Positions 11,602 to 21,247 are shown, numbered from the stretch's first letter. The stretch is 64,000 nt of DNA from Mesorhizobium sp. M1B.F.Ca.ET.045.04.1.1 (GCF_003952465.1 NZ_CP034448.1:3449001-3513000), one strand, 5' to 3'. Notes: generated by a model not told the origin, from the sequence alone. Numbers and translations: made by a program.

Positions 11602-12396
11602 ATGAGCAAGACAGACAACAAGGGCACGGCCGTCATCACCGGTGCTTCCTCGGGCATCGGCGCGGTCTATGCCGACCGGCTGGCCGGTCAGGGCTACGAT
11701 CTTGTGCTGGTGGCGCGGCGCGCCGACCGGCTGCAGGAAGTGGCGGACAGGCTCGCTTATGCCTATGGCCGCAAGGTCAAGACGATTGTCGCCGATCTTG
11801 CCGACGATAACGATGTACGCCGCGTCGAGCAGGCAATCGCCGCCGACGACAGCGTGACCCTGCTGGTCAACAATGCCGGCCTCGGCGGCCAGCAGGTGGT
11901 GGCAACGGCCGACGCCGACGCCGCCGAACGCATGATCAAGGTCAATGTCATCGCCTTGACCCGCCTGACACGCGCTGTGCTGCCGGGTCTCCTGGCGCGC
12001 AACCGCGGCGCCATTGTCAACATCGCATCGGTGCTCGCTTACGAGACGTCGTTCGGCGGCATCTATAGCGGCACCAAGGCCTACGTCGTCAACTTCACCG
12101 AGGGCCTGCACCGCGAGGTCGCGGGCACCAATGTGACGGTGCAGGTGGTGCTGCCGGGCGCGACCCGAACCGACTTCTGGGAGCTCGCTGGCAGCGACAT
12201 CGACCAACTGCCGAAGGAGATCATCATGACCGCCGACGATCTGGTCGATGCGGCGCTTGTCGGCCTGGCCAGGGGCGAAGCCGTCACCGCGCCGGCGCTT
12301 GCCGATGAGGCCAAGGTGGCAACATTCCTCGGCGCCCGGCAAGCCTTCTATGGCAGCCTGCATGCCGACAAGCCGGCGGCCCGCTACGCGGCCTGA
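11602..12396 (+). CDS. Short-chain dehydrogenase/reductase
   Basis: 264 residues. Classical SDR: cofactor motif GASSGIG (14-20), LVNNAGLGG, catalytic Ser in NIASVLAYE, and YSGTK for the catalytic Tyr/Lys. ARRADRL after the second strand favours NADP(H). Substrate not evident. It is divergent from the MarR regulator and probably induced when that regulator releases the palindromic operators upstream. Confidence 0.92.
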   Translation: MSKTDNKGTAVITGASSGIGAVYADRLAGQGYDLVLVARRADRLQEVADRLAYAYGRKVKTIVADLADDNDVRRVEQAIAADDSVTLLVNNAGLGGQQVVATADADAAERMIKVNVIALTRLTRAVLPGLLARNRGAIVNIASVLAYETSFGGIYSGTKAYVVNFTEGLHREVAGTNVTVQVVLPGATRTDFWELAGSDIDQLPKEIIMTADDLVDAALVGLARGEAVTAPALADEAKVATFLGARQAFYGSLHADKPAARYAA

Positions 12397-12429
12397 AGTG
12401 TGCCATTTCTTGAGGCATAGAAGAGTACG

Positions 12430-12482
12430 CTCCCTACCTCCCCCTTGTGGGGAGGTCGGACCGAAGGCCCGGGTGGGGTACT
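12430..12482. repeat. Dispersed palindromic intergenic repeat
   Basis: The segment CTACCTCCCCCTTGTGGGGAGGT followed by CGGACCGAAGGCCCGGGTGGGGTA contains a short stem (CTCCCC/GGGGAG) and is the same kind of mosaic repeat as at 14095-14278. It lies between two convergent genes. Confidence 0.6.
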
Positions 12483-12510
12483 GGCGCTGATTTAGCGGGA
12501 TTTGGGGACT

Positions 12511-13110
12511 CTAAGCTGGCCGCCACATCTGCAGGATGGAGGCGGCCAGCAGCAGGCCAAGCGCGATGTTGAGCGCACGCCATTGCCGCTCGGTCCTGAG
12601 CAGCCGTGCAAGCAGCGTGCCGGCCGTGCACCAGAGCGATAGCGAGAAAGCGGCGGCAAGACCGAACACGGCGCTCAACAAAAGCGCGAGCTGCAAGGGA
12701 CCGTCGGCAAGCGTCGCGAATGAAGCGGCCGCACCCAACCCCATCGCCCAGCCCTTCGGGTTCATCCACTGGATGCCGGCGCCGCCGAAGAAGCTGTTCG
12801 GCTTGGCCATGGTCACGTCGAGGTTGGGCGGGCCGCTGCGGCCGATCTTGACCGCCAGCCAGATCAGATAGAGCGAGCCGGCGATCTTCATTGCGAGCTG
12901 CAAGGAAGGGACGGCGGCCAGCAATCCGGCGAGGCCGGCCGCACCCGCCGCCGCCACCGAAGCAAGGCCGGCGGCGCTGCCGGCCATCAGCGGCACCGAG
13001 CGGCGAAAGCCGAACTGCGCGCCGGATGCGGTCGACAGCGTCGTGGCGATGCCGGGCGTCGAGGTCGAGATCAGCGCGAACAGGACAAGGGGGATGATGG
13101 TTTCGGACAT
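12511..13110 (-). CDS. LysE/RhtB-family amino-acid exporter
   Basis: 199 residues, about six hydrophobic segments. The N terminus (MSETIIPLVLFALISTSTPG) has the STPGI region typical of LysE translocators, and WMNPKGWAMGLGA is the conserved mid-protein NPK motif. Likely exports an amino acid or derivative across the inner membrane. Divergent from a LysR-type regulator 98 bases away, the usual arrangement for a substrate-induced exporter. Confidence 0.9.
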   Translation of the reverse strand: MSETIIPLVLFALISTSTPGIATTLSTASGAQFGFRRSVPLMAGSAAGLASVAAAGAAGLAGLLAAVPSLQLAMKIAGSLYLIWLAVKIGRSGPPNLDVTMAKPNSFFGGAGIQWMNPKGWAMGLGAAASFATLADGPLQLALLLSAVFGLAAAFSLSLWCTAGTLLARLLRTERQWRALNIALGLLLAASILQMWRPA

Positions 13111-13208
13111 ATGGGCTTCCCGGTCGAAGGAGCCTGTATGCTAGGCGCTGGGCGCTATCAGTAAATGCAATGTTTGATATGCTTTGCATTAGAGATTATA
13201 ATGCAGCC

Positions 13209-14075
13209 ATGATACGCGATCTCGACACCACACTTGTCCGCACCTTCGTCACGACAGCCGACAAAGCCAGCATGACGGCCGCGGCCAACGCCCTCAATCT
13301 GACCCAGGGCGCCGTCAGCCAGCAGATCAAGCGGCTGGAGGACGTGCTTTGCCAGGCGCTGTTCGAGCGCGACCGGCGTGGCCTGAGGCTGACGCGTTCC
13401 GGCGAGCGGCTGCTCGAGAGGGGCAGGCGTCTCTTGCAGCTCAACGACGAGATCCTGGCGGAGATAAGCGGCAAGGCGGTCGCCGGCCAGGTGCGGATCG
13501 GCGTGCCCTACGACCTTGTCGGCACATTGCTTCAGCCCGTGCTCAAGACTTACGCCGAAGCCCACCCGCAGGTGGAGATTTCGCTGGTCTGCGCTTCCTC
13601 GCCGGAGCTTGCGGCGGCGCTGGCGGCTGGCACGATCGACCTCGCGGTCATCGAGGAGCGGGCCGGTCCGACGGCCGGCGAATGCCTGCTCGTCGACCGG
13701 CTGGTCTGGGTCGGCGCTAAGGGCGGCTCGGCGCGCTTGAAGCGGCCCCTGCCGGTGTCGATGGTCGCGGATACCTGCGCTTTCCGTCCGGCGGTTCTGG
13801 CAGCGCTCGGTGCGCATGGGCTCGACTGGCGCACCGTATTTGAGAACGGCAATATCGACGCCACGACCGCAACGGTGCGCTCGGACCTTGCCGTGACCAC
13901 CTGGCTTGCCTCGACGGTTCCGGCCGATCTCGACATCCTGTCCGATGCCGCCATTCCGGCCCTGCCGAATTTTTCCGTCAACCTGCACCTGCCGAAGCAT
14001 GCCGTCGCGCCGGCGGCACAAGCCTTCGCGGCGCACATCCGTGACGGGCTGGCGCGCTACCGCCAAGCGGCGTGA
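13209..14075 (+). CDS. LysR-family transcriptional regulator
   Basis: 288 residues; start MIRDLDTTLVRTFVTTADKA chosen because it begins the conserved HTH. The HTH spans about 8-66 (MTAAANALNLTQGAVSQQIKRLE), followed by a substrate-binding domain from about 93. Divergent from the LysE-type exporter, so it most likely activates that exporter in response to the exported amino acid (inference). Confidence 0.9.
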   Translation: MIRDLDTTLVRTFVTTADKASMTAAANALNLTQGAVSQQIKRLEDVLCQALFERDRRGLRLTRSGERLLERGRRLLQLNDEILAEISGKAVAGQVRIGVPYDLVGTLLQPVLKTYAEAHPQVEISLVCASSPELAAALAAGTIDLAVIEERAGPTAGECLLVDRLVWVGAKGGSARLKRPLPVSMVADTCAFRPAVLAALGAHGLDWRTVFENGNIDATTATVRSDLAVTTWLASTVPADLDILSDAAIPALPNFSVNLHLPKHAVAPAAQAFAAHIRDGLARYRQAA

Positions 14076-14094
14076 GGTAGGCACCTCGCTAGAA

Positions 14095-14278
14095 CACCCC
14101 TCATCCGTCTCGGCGCTGCGCGCCGATCCACCTTCTCCCACAAGGGGAGAAGGGAAGACCGCGCCGGCGTTGCAGCCAATGGTCGACGCTGGACATTTGC
14201 TGAGCCGCACGCGCCAAGCTCCACCTTCTCCCCTTGTGGGAGAAGGTGGCCGAGCGAAGCTCGGTCGGATGAGGGGTG
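14095..14278. repeat. Composite inverted repeat element
   Basis: CACCCCTCATCCG at 14095-14107 is matched by its reverse complement at 14266-14278. Inside are two oppositely oriented copies of a CCACCTTCTCCC..AGGGGAGAAGG unit (14131-14156 and 14221-14248). This 184-bp structure is a mosaic intergenic repeat between two convergent genes, with no coding capacity. Confidence 0.75.
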
Positions 14279-14305
14279 CTCCAGCTTGGTGAATGCCTCG
14301 GCCCG

Positions 14306-14956
14306 TTACTTCCAGTTCTTGCGCCGTTCGAGCTCAGCCTCGGAAGGTTCCTGTTGAGCAAACGACCCGGTGCGAATCTCGCCGCCGCGCTCGTAGGTCG
14401 CCATGATGACGCCGGTGCTGGAGGTCTGCGACTTGATAAGCTTGAAGGCGGCCGGCATCGCGCTGTCGCCGAACAGCCGCTTGCCCTTGCCGAGCAACAG
14501 CGGAAAGATCATCAGCCGGATCTCGTCGATCAGCCCGTTGGCGAGCAGGGTCTGGATCAGATTGCCCGATCCCTGGATGAGCAGGTCAGGTCCGTCCTCC
14601 TGTTTGAGCTCTCTGAGCCTTGCGACGATATCAGGCCCAAGCGATTGTGTGTTCTGCCAGGTGAGCGAGTCCGGCCGATGCGTCGCCACATATTTGGTCG
14701 CAGGGTTGAAGGCATCAGCGATCTGATCTTTCTGATACGGCCAGTACGCGGCGAAGATGTCGTAGGTTCTACGCCCCAGCAGCAGCGCGAAGGGTTTGGA
14801 GAATAATTCATCCATCGCCGCACCCGCTATCTCATCAAAGTAGTGGAACGTCCAGCCGCCGAACTTGAAGCCGCCGACCGGATCCTCTTCCGGTCCGCCT
14901 GGCGCCTGCATGACGCCGTCGAGGCTGACGAATGTGGCGGCGATGATTTTGCGCAT
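14306..14956 (-). CDS. Dihydrofolate reductase-fold protein (RibD C-terminal type)
   Basis: 216 residues. Begins MRKIIAATFVSLDGVMQAPGG, the standard opening of the RibD_C/YyaP-like family, with LLLGRRTYDIF in the middle and LLIQGSGNLIQTLLANGLIDEI followed by FPLLLGKGKRLF towards the end. These are NADPH-dependent reductase folds related to riboflavin deaminase/reductase; the actual reaction of this subfamily is unknown. Monocistronic. Confidence 0.92.
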   Translation of the reverse strand: MRKIIAATFVSLDGVMQAPGGPEEDPVGGFKFGGWTFHYFDEIAGAAMDELFSKPFALLLGRRTYDIFAAYWPYQKDQIADAFNPATKYVATHRPDSLTWQNTQSLGPDIVARLRELKQEDGPDLLIQGSGNLIQTLLANGLIDEIRLMIFPLLLGKGKRLFGDSAMPAAFKLIKSQTSSTGVIMATYERGGEIRTGSFAQQEPSEAELERRKNWK

Positions 14957-15004
14957 CTGCCTTCTCCCTTTTTGTGATCCGCGCCGACACGGCCGGATTT
15001 CAGT

Positions 15005-15112
15005 CTAGAGCGGTCCAGCTTTCGATAGATGCGCTGACCCGCTCTAAGTATTTGTTTCCACGCAATTCCGGACGGAAAACCGCTACGCACTTTTCCCGGA
15101 ATTGCTCTAAGG
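15005..15112. repeat. Mosaic intergenic repeat, copy 1
   Basis: Two modules are seen: AGAGCGG...CCGCTCT (15007-15043), and the 50-bp ACGCAATTCCGGACGGAAAA...GGAATTGCTCT unit (15060-15110), which recurs at 53706-53755. The unit carries an inner inverted repeat (GCAATTCC/GGAATTGC). It resembles the mosaic elements widespread in rhizobial intergenic DNA. Confidence 0.75.
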
Positions 15113-15153
15113 ACGAACGACAAGGCTCCTTTTCGACATTGACCTGTAGATTT

Positions 15154-15996
15154 CTACCGCCTGCCGTCACCGCGAATGGCGCGCGACGAGAACCAGACTT
15201 CGCCGAAGACGGCGGTGGCGGTGCGGTCGGGCGCCTTGTCTTCGCTCAGCCAGATCGAGCGCGTGCGCAGCGCGCGCTCGCGGGTTGGCACTTTTGCCTC
15301 CGGGCCGGCGAGCGAGGCGCCGACGCAAGGGATGAACCAGGAACCCATGAAGGGCTGACAGACGAAACCCGCTTGCATGCGGGTGACCAGCACCGCGAGA
15401 CCGATGCGCTCCGCCGGCCGCCACGGAAAGATCAGGCGACCACCGGGTTTGAGCGCCCGCAGCCACGTCGCTGGAGGGGCAATGACGCCGGCATTGACAT
15501 AGATGATGTCTGAGGGCGGCAATGGGCCAGCGACGGCGTCGCCGGGGACAACCTCGACATTGCCATAGGCCGCGAGGTTCACCTTGGCTTGCGCGGCAAG
15601 GTCCGCTTCGATCTCGAAGGCGGTGACGCTGCCGCCCGGTTCGACCAGCCTGGCCAGCAGCGCGGTGTAGTAGCCGGTGCCGGCGCCGATATGGGTGACG
15701 GCCTCGCCGGGCTTCGGCTCGACCTTGCCGATCCACATGGCATGCAGAACCGGCTCACCGTTGTTGATGCCCTTGTCGGCATCGAGCACCACAAGCACGT
15801 TCTGGTAGATGTAGCTTGGATCGGCGGTCGGCGTTTTGAACCCGCCATCGCCGGCAAAAACGGTCCAAGGGCCGGGCCCGAGAAAGGCCTCGCGCGGCAC
15901 CGAGGCGAACACCTCCTCGATGCGGGGATCGGCGGAGCGCGCATGCGCGGCCATCAGTTTGGCGTAGAATTTTCGGGCATCGTCCGATCCGGTCAT
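15154..15996 (-). CDS. Protein-L-isoaspartate O-methyltransferase-like protein
   Basis: About 280 residues; start MTGSDDARKFYAKL preferred, with another ATG 18 bases upstream. SAM-binding motif I is VTHIGAGTGYYTALLARL near the middle, with EIEADLAAQAKVNLA as the acidic loop and VVPGDAV next. The N-terminal part (VPREAFLGPGPW and DPSYIYQNVL) matches PCMT-like proteins rather than short canonical Pcm (about 210 residues). It may repair isoaspartyl residues or methylate another carboxyl; the longer C-terminal part leaves this open. Confidence 0.8.
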   Translation of the reverse strand: MTGSDDARKFYAKLMAAHARSADPRIEEVFASVPREAFLGPGPWTVFAGDGGFKTPTADPSYIYQNVLVVLDADKGINNGEPVLHAMWIGKVEPKPGEAVTHIGAGTGYYTALLARLVEPGGSVTAFEIEADLAAQAKVNLAAYGNVEVVPGDAVAGPLPPSDIIYVNAGVIAPPATWLRALKPGGRLIFPWRPAERIGLAVLVTRMQAGFVCQPFMGSWFIPCVGASLAGPEAKVPTRERALRTRSIWLSEDKAPDRTATAVFGEVWFSSRAIRGDGRR

Positions 15997-16041
15997 GCTT
16001 CCAGAAGATAGCATGGCCGGCCGGAATGTCGCTGCTCGATC

Positions 16042-17403
16042 TCAGCCGGCGAAGGTGTCGAAGAGCAGCTTGAAATTGAGCACCAGGATGATGGCCGCGA
16101 CCACCCAGGCGAGCGCGGCGACACCGCGCGGGATGGCGAAATTGCCCATCTTCTTCTTGTCCGACACGAACTGCACCAGGGGCACTACGGCGAAGGGCAA
16201 CTGCATCGACAGGATGACCTGACTGAAGACCAGCAGCTGGCCCGTGCCCTTTTCGCCGTAAAGGGCGGTGACGACAATCACCGGGACGATGGCGACGCCG
16301 CGCGTCAGGAGGCGGCGCGCCCATTGCGGAAAACGCAGGCGCAAAAAACCTTCCATCACGATCTGTCCGGCGAGCGTCGCGGTGACCGTCGAGTTGAGGC
16401 CGGAGGCGAGCAGCGCGATCGCGAACAGGATCGAGGCGACGCTCAAGCCCAAGAGCGGCGACAGCAATTCAAATGCCTGGCCGATCTCGGCGACGCCTTG
16501 GTGGCCGGTGGCGTGGAAGGCTACCGCCGCAACGATCAGGATCGAGGCGTTGACGAACAGCGCCAGGATCAGCGCGATGGTCGAATCCGTCGTCGCCCAC
16601 CTGATGGCGTCGCGCTTGCCCGCATCGGTGCGCTCGTAGGCGCGGGTCTGCACGATCGAGGAGTGCAGGTAGAGATTGTGCGGCATCACGGTGGCGCCGA
16701 TGATGCCGATGGCGATGTAGAGCATCGCCGGGTTGGTGACGATCTCGGAGGACGGCACGAACATCGAATGCAGGATCGTGCCGGCCGGCGGCGCGGCAAC
16801 GAAGATCTGGACGGCAAAGCAGCCGAAGATGACGATCAGCAGCGCGACGACGAAGGCCTCGAGATAGCGGAACCCCCTGTTCATCAGCAGCAGCACCAGG
16901 AAAGCGTCGAGCGCGGTGATCAGGGCGCCGCCGATCAGCGGGATGCCGAACAGAAGCTGCAGCGCGATCGCCGTGCCGATCACCTCGGCGAGGTCGCAGG
17001 CGATGATCGCAAGTTCGCAGGCGAACCAGAGCAGAAGATTGACCGGGCGCGGATAGTAGGCCCGGCAGGCCTGCGCGAGGTCGCGGCCGGTGGCGATGCC
17101 GAGGCGGGCGGCCAGCGCCTGCAAAAGGATCGCCATCAGGTTCGACAGCATGATGACGAAAAGCAGCGTGTAGCCGAACTGGGCGCCGCCGGCGAGGTCG
17201 GTCGCCCAATTGCCCGGGTCCATATAGCCGACCGACACCATGTAGCCGGGACCCATGAAAGCGAACAGGCGGCGAAGCCACAGCCCGGTTTGCGGAACAG
17301 CGATCGAGGCGTTGACCTCGCGCAGGCTTGGCTGCTCGCCTGCATCGGTCCGGGCAAATTGCCACGCGGATCGGGATACGGCTGCTACTTCGGCGTCGGA
17401 CAT
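16042..17403 (-). CDS. mntH: Nramp-family divalent metal (Mn2+) transporter
   Basis: 453 residues, about 11 hydrophobic helices. Signature metal-site helices: [18 protein letters not shown] (TM1 DPGN) and [13 protein letters not shown] (TM6 MPHN), plus the consensus transport stretch around [14 protein letters not shown]. Proton-coupled Mn2+ (possibly Fe2+) uptake across the inner membrane. A MntR/DtxR-type regulator is encoded divergently 170 bases away, which supports manganese as the substrate. Confidence 0.95.
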   Translation of the reverse strand: MSDAEVAAVSRSAWQFARTDAGEQPSLREVNASIAVPQTGLWLRRLFAFMGPGYMVSVGYMDPGNWATDLAGGAQFGYTLLFVIMLSNLMAILLQALAARLGIATGRDLAQACRAYYPRPVNLLLWFACELAIIACDLAEVIGTAIALQLLFGIPLIGGALITALDAFLVLLLMNRGFRYLEAFVVALLIVIFGCFAVQIFVAAPPAGTILHSMFVPSSEIVTNPAMLYIAIGIIGATVMPHNLYLHSSIVQTRAYERTDAGKRDAIRWATTDSTIALILALFVNASILIVAAVAFHATGHQGVAEIGQAFELLSPLLGLSVASILFAIALLASGLNSTVTATLAGQIVMEGFLRLRFPQWARRLLTRGVAIVPVIVVTALYGEKGTGQLLVFSQVILSMQLPFAVVPLVQFVSDKKKMGNFAIPRGVAALAWVVAAIILVLNFKLLFDTFAG

Positions 17404-17458
17404 GGAAATTCCGTTGGAATGGATCGACTATGCCCCTTATCTATGCCATGGCTCAACA

Positions 17459-17475
17459 TTATGCAATATGCTATA
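17459..17475. promoter_or_regulatory. AT-rich MntR-box candidate upstream of mntH
   Basis: TTATGCAATATGCTATA contains GCATATTGC on the opposite strand, an imperfect dyad about 55 bases upstream of the mntH start, within the only AT-rich stretch of the divergent region. Regulation by the adjacent MntR homologue is inferred from position; the exact box is not known to me for this lineage. Confidence 0.4.
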
Positions 17476-17573
17476 TTTTATTGTTTGTGCTTTTTATCCG
17501 ACGGTGCAGAGGGCCGGTTGCACGTGAGCGGGAATGCAAATAAACGGCCGGACCACCAGGGTTCGTGTTATGA

Positions 17574-18077
17574 ATGCGATCCCGATTCAGCCTTCGGGCA
17601 GCCAAGAAGGAGGGGCGCGTATTGGCGCTGAGGAACAGACCGGTTCGACGCGAAAAGCCGCTGCCCGATGCCGAAATCCATTCGGAAGGGTTCCGGCACA
17701 CGCGCGAAGCGCGCCGCAGCGCGCTCGTCGAGGACTACGTCGAGCTGATCGCCGATCTGATCGAGGACGGCAACGAAGCCCGTCAGGTCGATATCGCGGC
17801 CAGGCTTGGCGTCGCGCAACCCACCGTGGCGAAAATGCTGACCAGGCTCTGCGCCGACGGGTTGGTCTCCAGGAAGCCCTATCGCGGGGTGTTCCTGACC
17901 GAAGCCGGCCGGAAGGTCGCCGAAGAGAGCCGCGTCCGTCACCAGACGGTCGAGGCCTTCCTGCGCTCGCTAGGCGTCAGCGCCGAGACGGCGCGCATCG
18001 ATGCCGAGGGCATCGAGCACCATGTCAGCGCCGAGACGCTGGACGCTTTTCGCAGAGCAATGACGGCAGCCCGCTGA
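17574..18077 (+). CDS. mntR: Manganese-responsive regulator, DtxR/MntR family
   Basis: 167 residues. The core from [21 protein letters not shown] through [20 protein letters not shown] closely follows E. coli MntR, including the HTH and the dimerisation helix with [10 protein letters not shown] (E, H, H metal ligands). The Mn-binding D near the N-terminal helix is present in VEDYVE. Start uncertain: ATG 17574 is taken, but homologues start about 20 residues later and the frame offers a TTG there. Represses mntH when Mn2+ is sufficient. Divergent from mntH. Confidence 0.9.
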   Translation: MRSRFSLRAAKKEGRVLALRNRPVRREKPLPDAEIHSEGFRHTREARRSALVEDYVELIADLIEDGNEARQVDIAARLGVAQPTVAKMLTRLCADGLVSRKPYRGVFLTEAGRKVAEESRVRHQTVEAFLRSLGVSAETARIDAEGIEHHVSAETLDAFRRAMTAAR

Positions 18078-18235
18078 GCCCGAACGTTCGGAGATGAGGA
18101 ACGGGTTGCGGAGCGCGGCGCTGCGCTGCCGGCGGCGAAAAATGCTGTGACTTGGCGTATGCGTTGCGATAATTGTTGGCCGAGGGGCGGTCGCGGGCCG
18201 GACCTTCCAGGACATCCGTGGTGCGAGGAGTTGCC

Positions 18236-19156
18236 ATGCTTTGGAGAGGCCGTCGTCAGAGCGACAACATCGAGGATCAGCGAAGCGATATCGGCGGCGG
18301 TCTGGGCGGCAGCCCGGGCCAGTTCCGCATTCCGATCGGCGGCCGCGCCGGCGGCGGCTCGAGCATCATTCTGGTCATCCTGGTCGTTCTCGCGGGATGG
18401 TATTTCGGCTTCGATCCGTCGCAGATCCTGGGTGACGGCAGCGGCGGCCTCGTGCCGGGCGGCGGTGGCCAGATCACCGACAACAGCGGTTCGCAGGACA
18501 GCACAGGGGCGCCTGCTTCCGACGAGATGAAGCAGTTCGTGGCGACCGTGCTTGCCGAGACCGAGGACACCTGGACCGGCATCTTCAAGGCCAGCGGCCT
18601 CACTTACGAAGACCCGAAGCTGGTGCTGTTCAGCGGCCAGATCCGCTCGGCCTGCGGCTTTGCCTCGTCGGCGGCCGGGCCGTTCTATTGCCCCGGCGAC
18701 CACAAGGTCTATCTCGACATGACCTTCTTCCAACAGCTCGACCAGCAGTTCGGCGCCTCGGGCGAGTTCGCCCGTGCCTATGTTATCGCGCATGAGGTCG
18801 GCCATCACGTGCAGAACCTCACCGGCATCATGCAAAAGTTCAACCAGATGCGGCAGAGCATGGGCGAGGCGGAGGCCAACCAGATGTCGGTGCGGGTCGA
18901 GCTCCAGGCCGACTGCTTCGCCGGCGTCTGGGCGCACTACACCGCGCAGAAGGGCATATTGGAGCAGGGCGACATGGAGAGCGCGCTGAACGCCGCCCAG
19001 CAGATCGGCGACGACACGCTGCAGAAGAAGATGCAGGGTTATGTCGTGCCCGAAAGCTTCAATCACGGCACATCAGCGCAGCGGCAGACCTGGCTGGCGC
19101 GCGGCTACAAGAGCGGCAAGCTTTCGGATTGCGATACCTTCAACAATCCGGTCTGA
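18236..19156 (+). CDS. Neutral zinc metallopeptidase, YpfJ type
   Basis: 306 residues; start MLWRGRRQSDNIEDQRS is the standard beginning of the family. One membrane anchor at about 42-58 (IILVILVVLAGWYFGF) after a Gly-rich segment, then a periplasmic domain with the zinc motif HEVGH (186-190) and a downstream ADCFAGVWAHYT segment that holds the third ligand region. Substrates are unknown for this family. Stands alone, after mntR. Confidence 0.92.
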   Translation: MLWRGRRQSDNIEDQRSDIGGGLGGSPGQFRIPIGGRAGGGSSIILVILVVLAGWYFGFDPSQILGDGSGGLVPGGGGQITDNSGSQDSTGAPASDEMKQFVATVLAETEDTWTGIFKASGLTYEDPKLVLFSGQIRSACGFASSAAGPFYCPGDHKVYLDMTFFQQLDQQFGASGEFARAYVIAHEVGHHVQNLTGIMQKFNQMRQSMGEAEANQMSVRVELQADCFAGVWAHYTAQKGILEQGDMESALNAAQQIGDDTLQKKMQGYVVPESFNHGTSAQRQTWLARGYKSGKLSDCDTFNNPV

Positions 19157-19302
19157 GGTGATGCGCCGGGTTCCATTCTTCTGACAGCGGCTACCGGCAC
19201 CTGATGTCAGGATGAGGCAGTTGCCGTCGTTCGCTTATTGTTCCGGGCGGCAAGCTCGCCTATAAGTTGCCTCCCGCCCAGGCGGCCGAGGAGATTATCA
19301 CC

Positions 19303-20571
19303 ATGATCGACCCAAAAACCGCCAGGCGGGGCCTTGCGCTCGTTTTCACGACGCTGCTGCTCGACGTCATCGGCTTCGGCATCATCATGCCGGTGCTGCC
19401 CGCCTATCTGCAGGAATTGACGGGCGTGGGCGTCAGCGAGGCGGCGATCGAGGGCGGCTGGCTGTTCTTCGTCTATGCGGCCATGCAGTTCTTCTTCGCG
19501 CCGGTCATCGGCGGCTTGAGCGACCGCTTCGGCCGGCGGCCGATCCTGCTCGCCTCGGTGCTCACCTTTTCCATCGACAATCTGATCTGCGCCGTCGCGT
19601 GGTCCTATCCGATGCTGTTCATCGGGCGCGTGCTTGCCGGCATTTCCGGCGCCAGCTATTCGACGACGTCCGCGTTCATCGCCGACATCTCGAACGACGA
19701 GAACCGGGCCAAGAATTTCGGCCTGCTCGGAATCGCCTTCGGCGTCGGCTTCGTCATCGGCCCGGTGCTCGGCGGCCTGCTCGGCACGTTCGGGCCGCGC
19801 GTGCCGTTCTACTTCGCGGCGGGGCTTGCCTTGGTGAATTTCCTGATCGCGATGTTCTTCCTGCCGGAGACGCTGGACGAAAAGCACCGCCGCCGCTTCG
19901 AGTGGAAACGCGCCAATCCGGTCGGCACGCTCATCCAGATGCGCAACTATCCCGGCATCGGCTGGATCGGACTCGTCTTCTTCCTGATGACGCTCGGCCA
20001 CATGATGTATCCGGCGGTCTGGTCCTTCGTCTCCAGCTATCGCTATGGCTGGAACGAGCAGCAGATCGGGTTCTCGCTCGGCGCTTTCGGCCTGTGCGGC
20101 GCGATCATCATGGCGACGGTGCTGCCGCGGGTCATCCCCACGCTCGGCGAGTGGAAGACGGCGGCGATCGGCCTCACCTTCACCGCGCTCAGCGCCTTCG
20201 GCTATGCGTTTGCGACGCAAGGCTGGATGATCTACGCGGTGATCGTCGCCGGCTGCCTGGAGGCGCTTGCCGACCCGCCGCTGAGAAGCCTCGCAGCCGC
20301 CAAGGTGCCGCCTTCGGCGCAGGGCGAACTGCAAGGCGCGATGACCTCGATCTTCTCGATCACCTCGATCATCACGCCGCTGCTTTATACGGCGATCTTT
20401 TCCTGGTTCACCGGGCCGAGCGCGCCGGTCGAGTTCGGCGGGGCGCCTTATGTGCTCGGCGCCATTTTTCTCACGCTGGCGGTGATCGTCTTCGTGACGA
20501 AAGTGGCCAAGCCGACGCCGAAGGAAGTCGAGCGCATGCATGCGCAGGAAGCTGTGACCGACGCGGCTTGA
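19303..20571 (+). CDS. MFS transporter, TetA/TCR-type
   Basis: 422 residues, 12 helices. The start MIDPKTARRGLALVFTTLLLD and the loop GGLSDRFGRRPILLAS are the classic tetracycline-resistance-type MFS motifs (GxLaDrfGrrpvl), with GVGFVIGPVLGGLLG as antiporter motif C. Chromosomal members of this group in rhizobia are uncharacterised exporters, so tetracycline as substrate is not claimed. Confidence 0.9.
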   Translation: MIDPKTARRGLALVFTTLLLDVIGFGIIMPVLPAYLQELTGVGVSEAAIEGGWLFFVYAAMQFFFAPVIGGLSDRFGRRPILLASVLTFSIDNLICAVAWSYPMLFIGRVLAGISGASYSTTSAFIADISNDENRAKNFGLLGIAFGVGFVIGPVLGGLLGTFGPRVPFYFAAGLALVNFLIAMFFLPETLDEKHRRRFEWKRANPVGTLIQMRNYPGIGWIGLVFFLMTLGHMMYPAVWSFVSSYRYGWNEQQIGFSLGAFGLCGAIIMATVLPRVIPTLGEWKTAAIGLTFTALSAFGYAFATQGWMIYAVIVAGCLEALADPPLRSLAAAKVPPSAQGELQGAMTSIFSITSIITPLLYTAIFSWFTGPSAPVEFGGAPYVLGAIFLTLAVIVFVTKVAKPTPKEVERMHAQEAVTDAA

Positions 20572-20597
20572 GCCGCGTCGCTGCGTGACTTCCTGTT

Positions 20598-20981
20598 TTA
20601 AGGCTCGATCCATTCGCCGGGAACATCGAGCGCCTTCGCCAGCATTGCGCTGGTCTGCTCCGACGGCTTACGGCGATTGGATTCGAGGTCCGACAGGAAA
20701 CCCTGACTGACACCGATGGTCGCCGCCAGTTCAGCCTGAGTAAGTTTTCGCCAGTTGCGTAACGCCTTTAGCCGGCTGGAGCCACGCAAGACGTCCATGG
20801 TGACGTCTGCCGGGAGGGCCTTTTCGGTTTTGAGGTCTGCTTTGCGCTCGTCATAGATCGAGACATCCGCAGCATCTTCGAGAGCCCCTTCGGCAGCGTG
20901 CAGCAACGCCTCGTAATCCGCTTTGGGGATGACGACCAGTTCCTCGCCGGTTGAGGTTTTGATGATTTGCGGGGCATTCAT
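20598..20981 (-). CDS. XRE/HTH antitoxin-type protein
   Basis: 127 residues. The N-terminal half (VVIPKADYEALLHAAEGALEDAADV) resembles a Phd-like or HigA-associated neutralising region. The C-terminal HTH_XRE spans about 71-125 (LTQAELAATIGVSQGFLSDLE). The toxin gene lies immediately upstream on the same strand (15-base gap), so order is toxin then antitoxin, as in HigBA-like modules. Likely binds the shared promoter through its HTH. Confidence 0.88.
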   Translation of the reverse strand: MNAPQIIKTSTGEELVVIPKADYEALLHAAEGALEDAADVSIYDERKADLKTEKALPADVTMDVLRGSSRLKALRNWRKLTQAELAATIGVSQGFLSDLESNRRKPSEQTSAMLAKALDVPGEWIEP

Positions 20982-20995
20982 GACATCTTGTCCTG

Positions 20996-21247
20996 TTATG
21001 GCCTGCTGTAAGTCGTCGTTTCGCGTTTTCCTATGTAGATCGCGAGGATGGTGGTTCTGTCCTCATCGAATATGACCCGGTAGCGACCAATCCGCAGCCT
21101 GTAACCATCTCTACCGGCGAGGCGTTTGACATCTCCTCGGCCGCTTACGGCATAGGTAATCAAGCCCTCGGATACCTGCTCTCGAACGTCGGCACGCAGG
21201 TTATCGAGGTCGCGAGCTGCAGCCGCCGATAGAATGATCGTCTTCAT
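20996..21247 (-). CDS. RelE/ParE-superfamily toxin
   Basis: 83 residues: KTIILSAAAARDLDNLRADVREQ, then DVKRLAGRDGYRLRIGRYRVIFDED and a closing ILAIYIGKRETTTY. The YRLRIGRYRVIF strand pair is the RelE-type core that typically cleaves mRNA on ribosomes. The tail differs from RelE proper, so ParE-like activity is also possible. It is the first gene of a two-gene module with the XRE antitoxin, placed between core genes. Confidence 0.88.
   Translation of the reverse strand: MKTIILSAAAARDLDNLRADVREQVSEGLITYAVSGRGDVKRLAGRDGYRLRIGRYRVIFDEDRTTILAIYIGKRETTTYSRP

Noticed and set aside
19303..20571. A tetracycline-resistance gene
   Set aside because: Motifs are those of the TetA-like MFS group in general; chromosomal members without a TetR repressor alongside are usually of unknown substrate.
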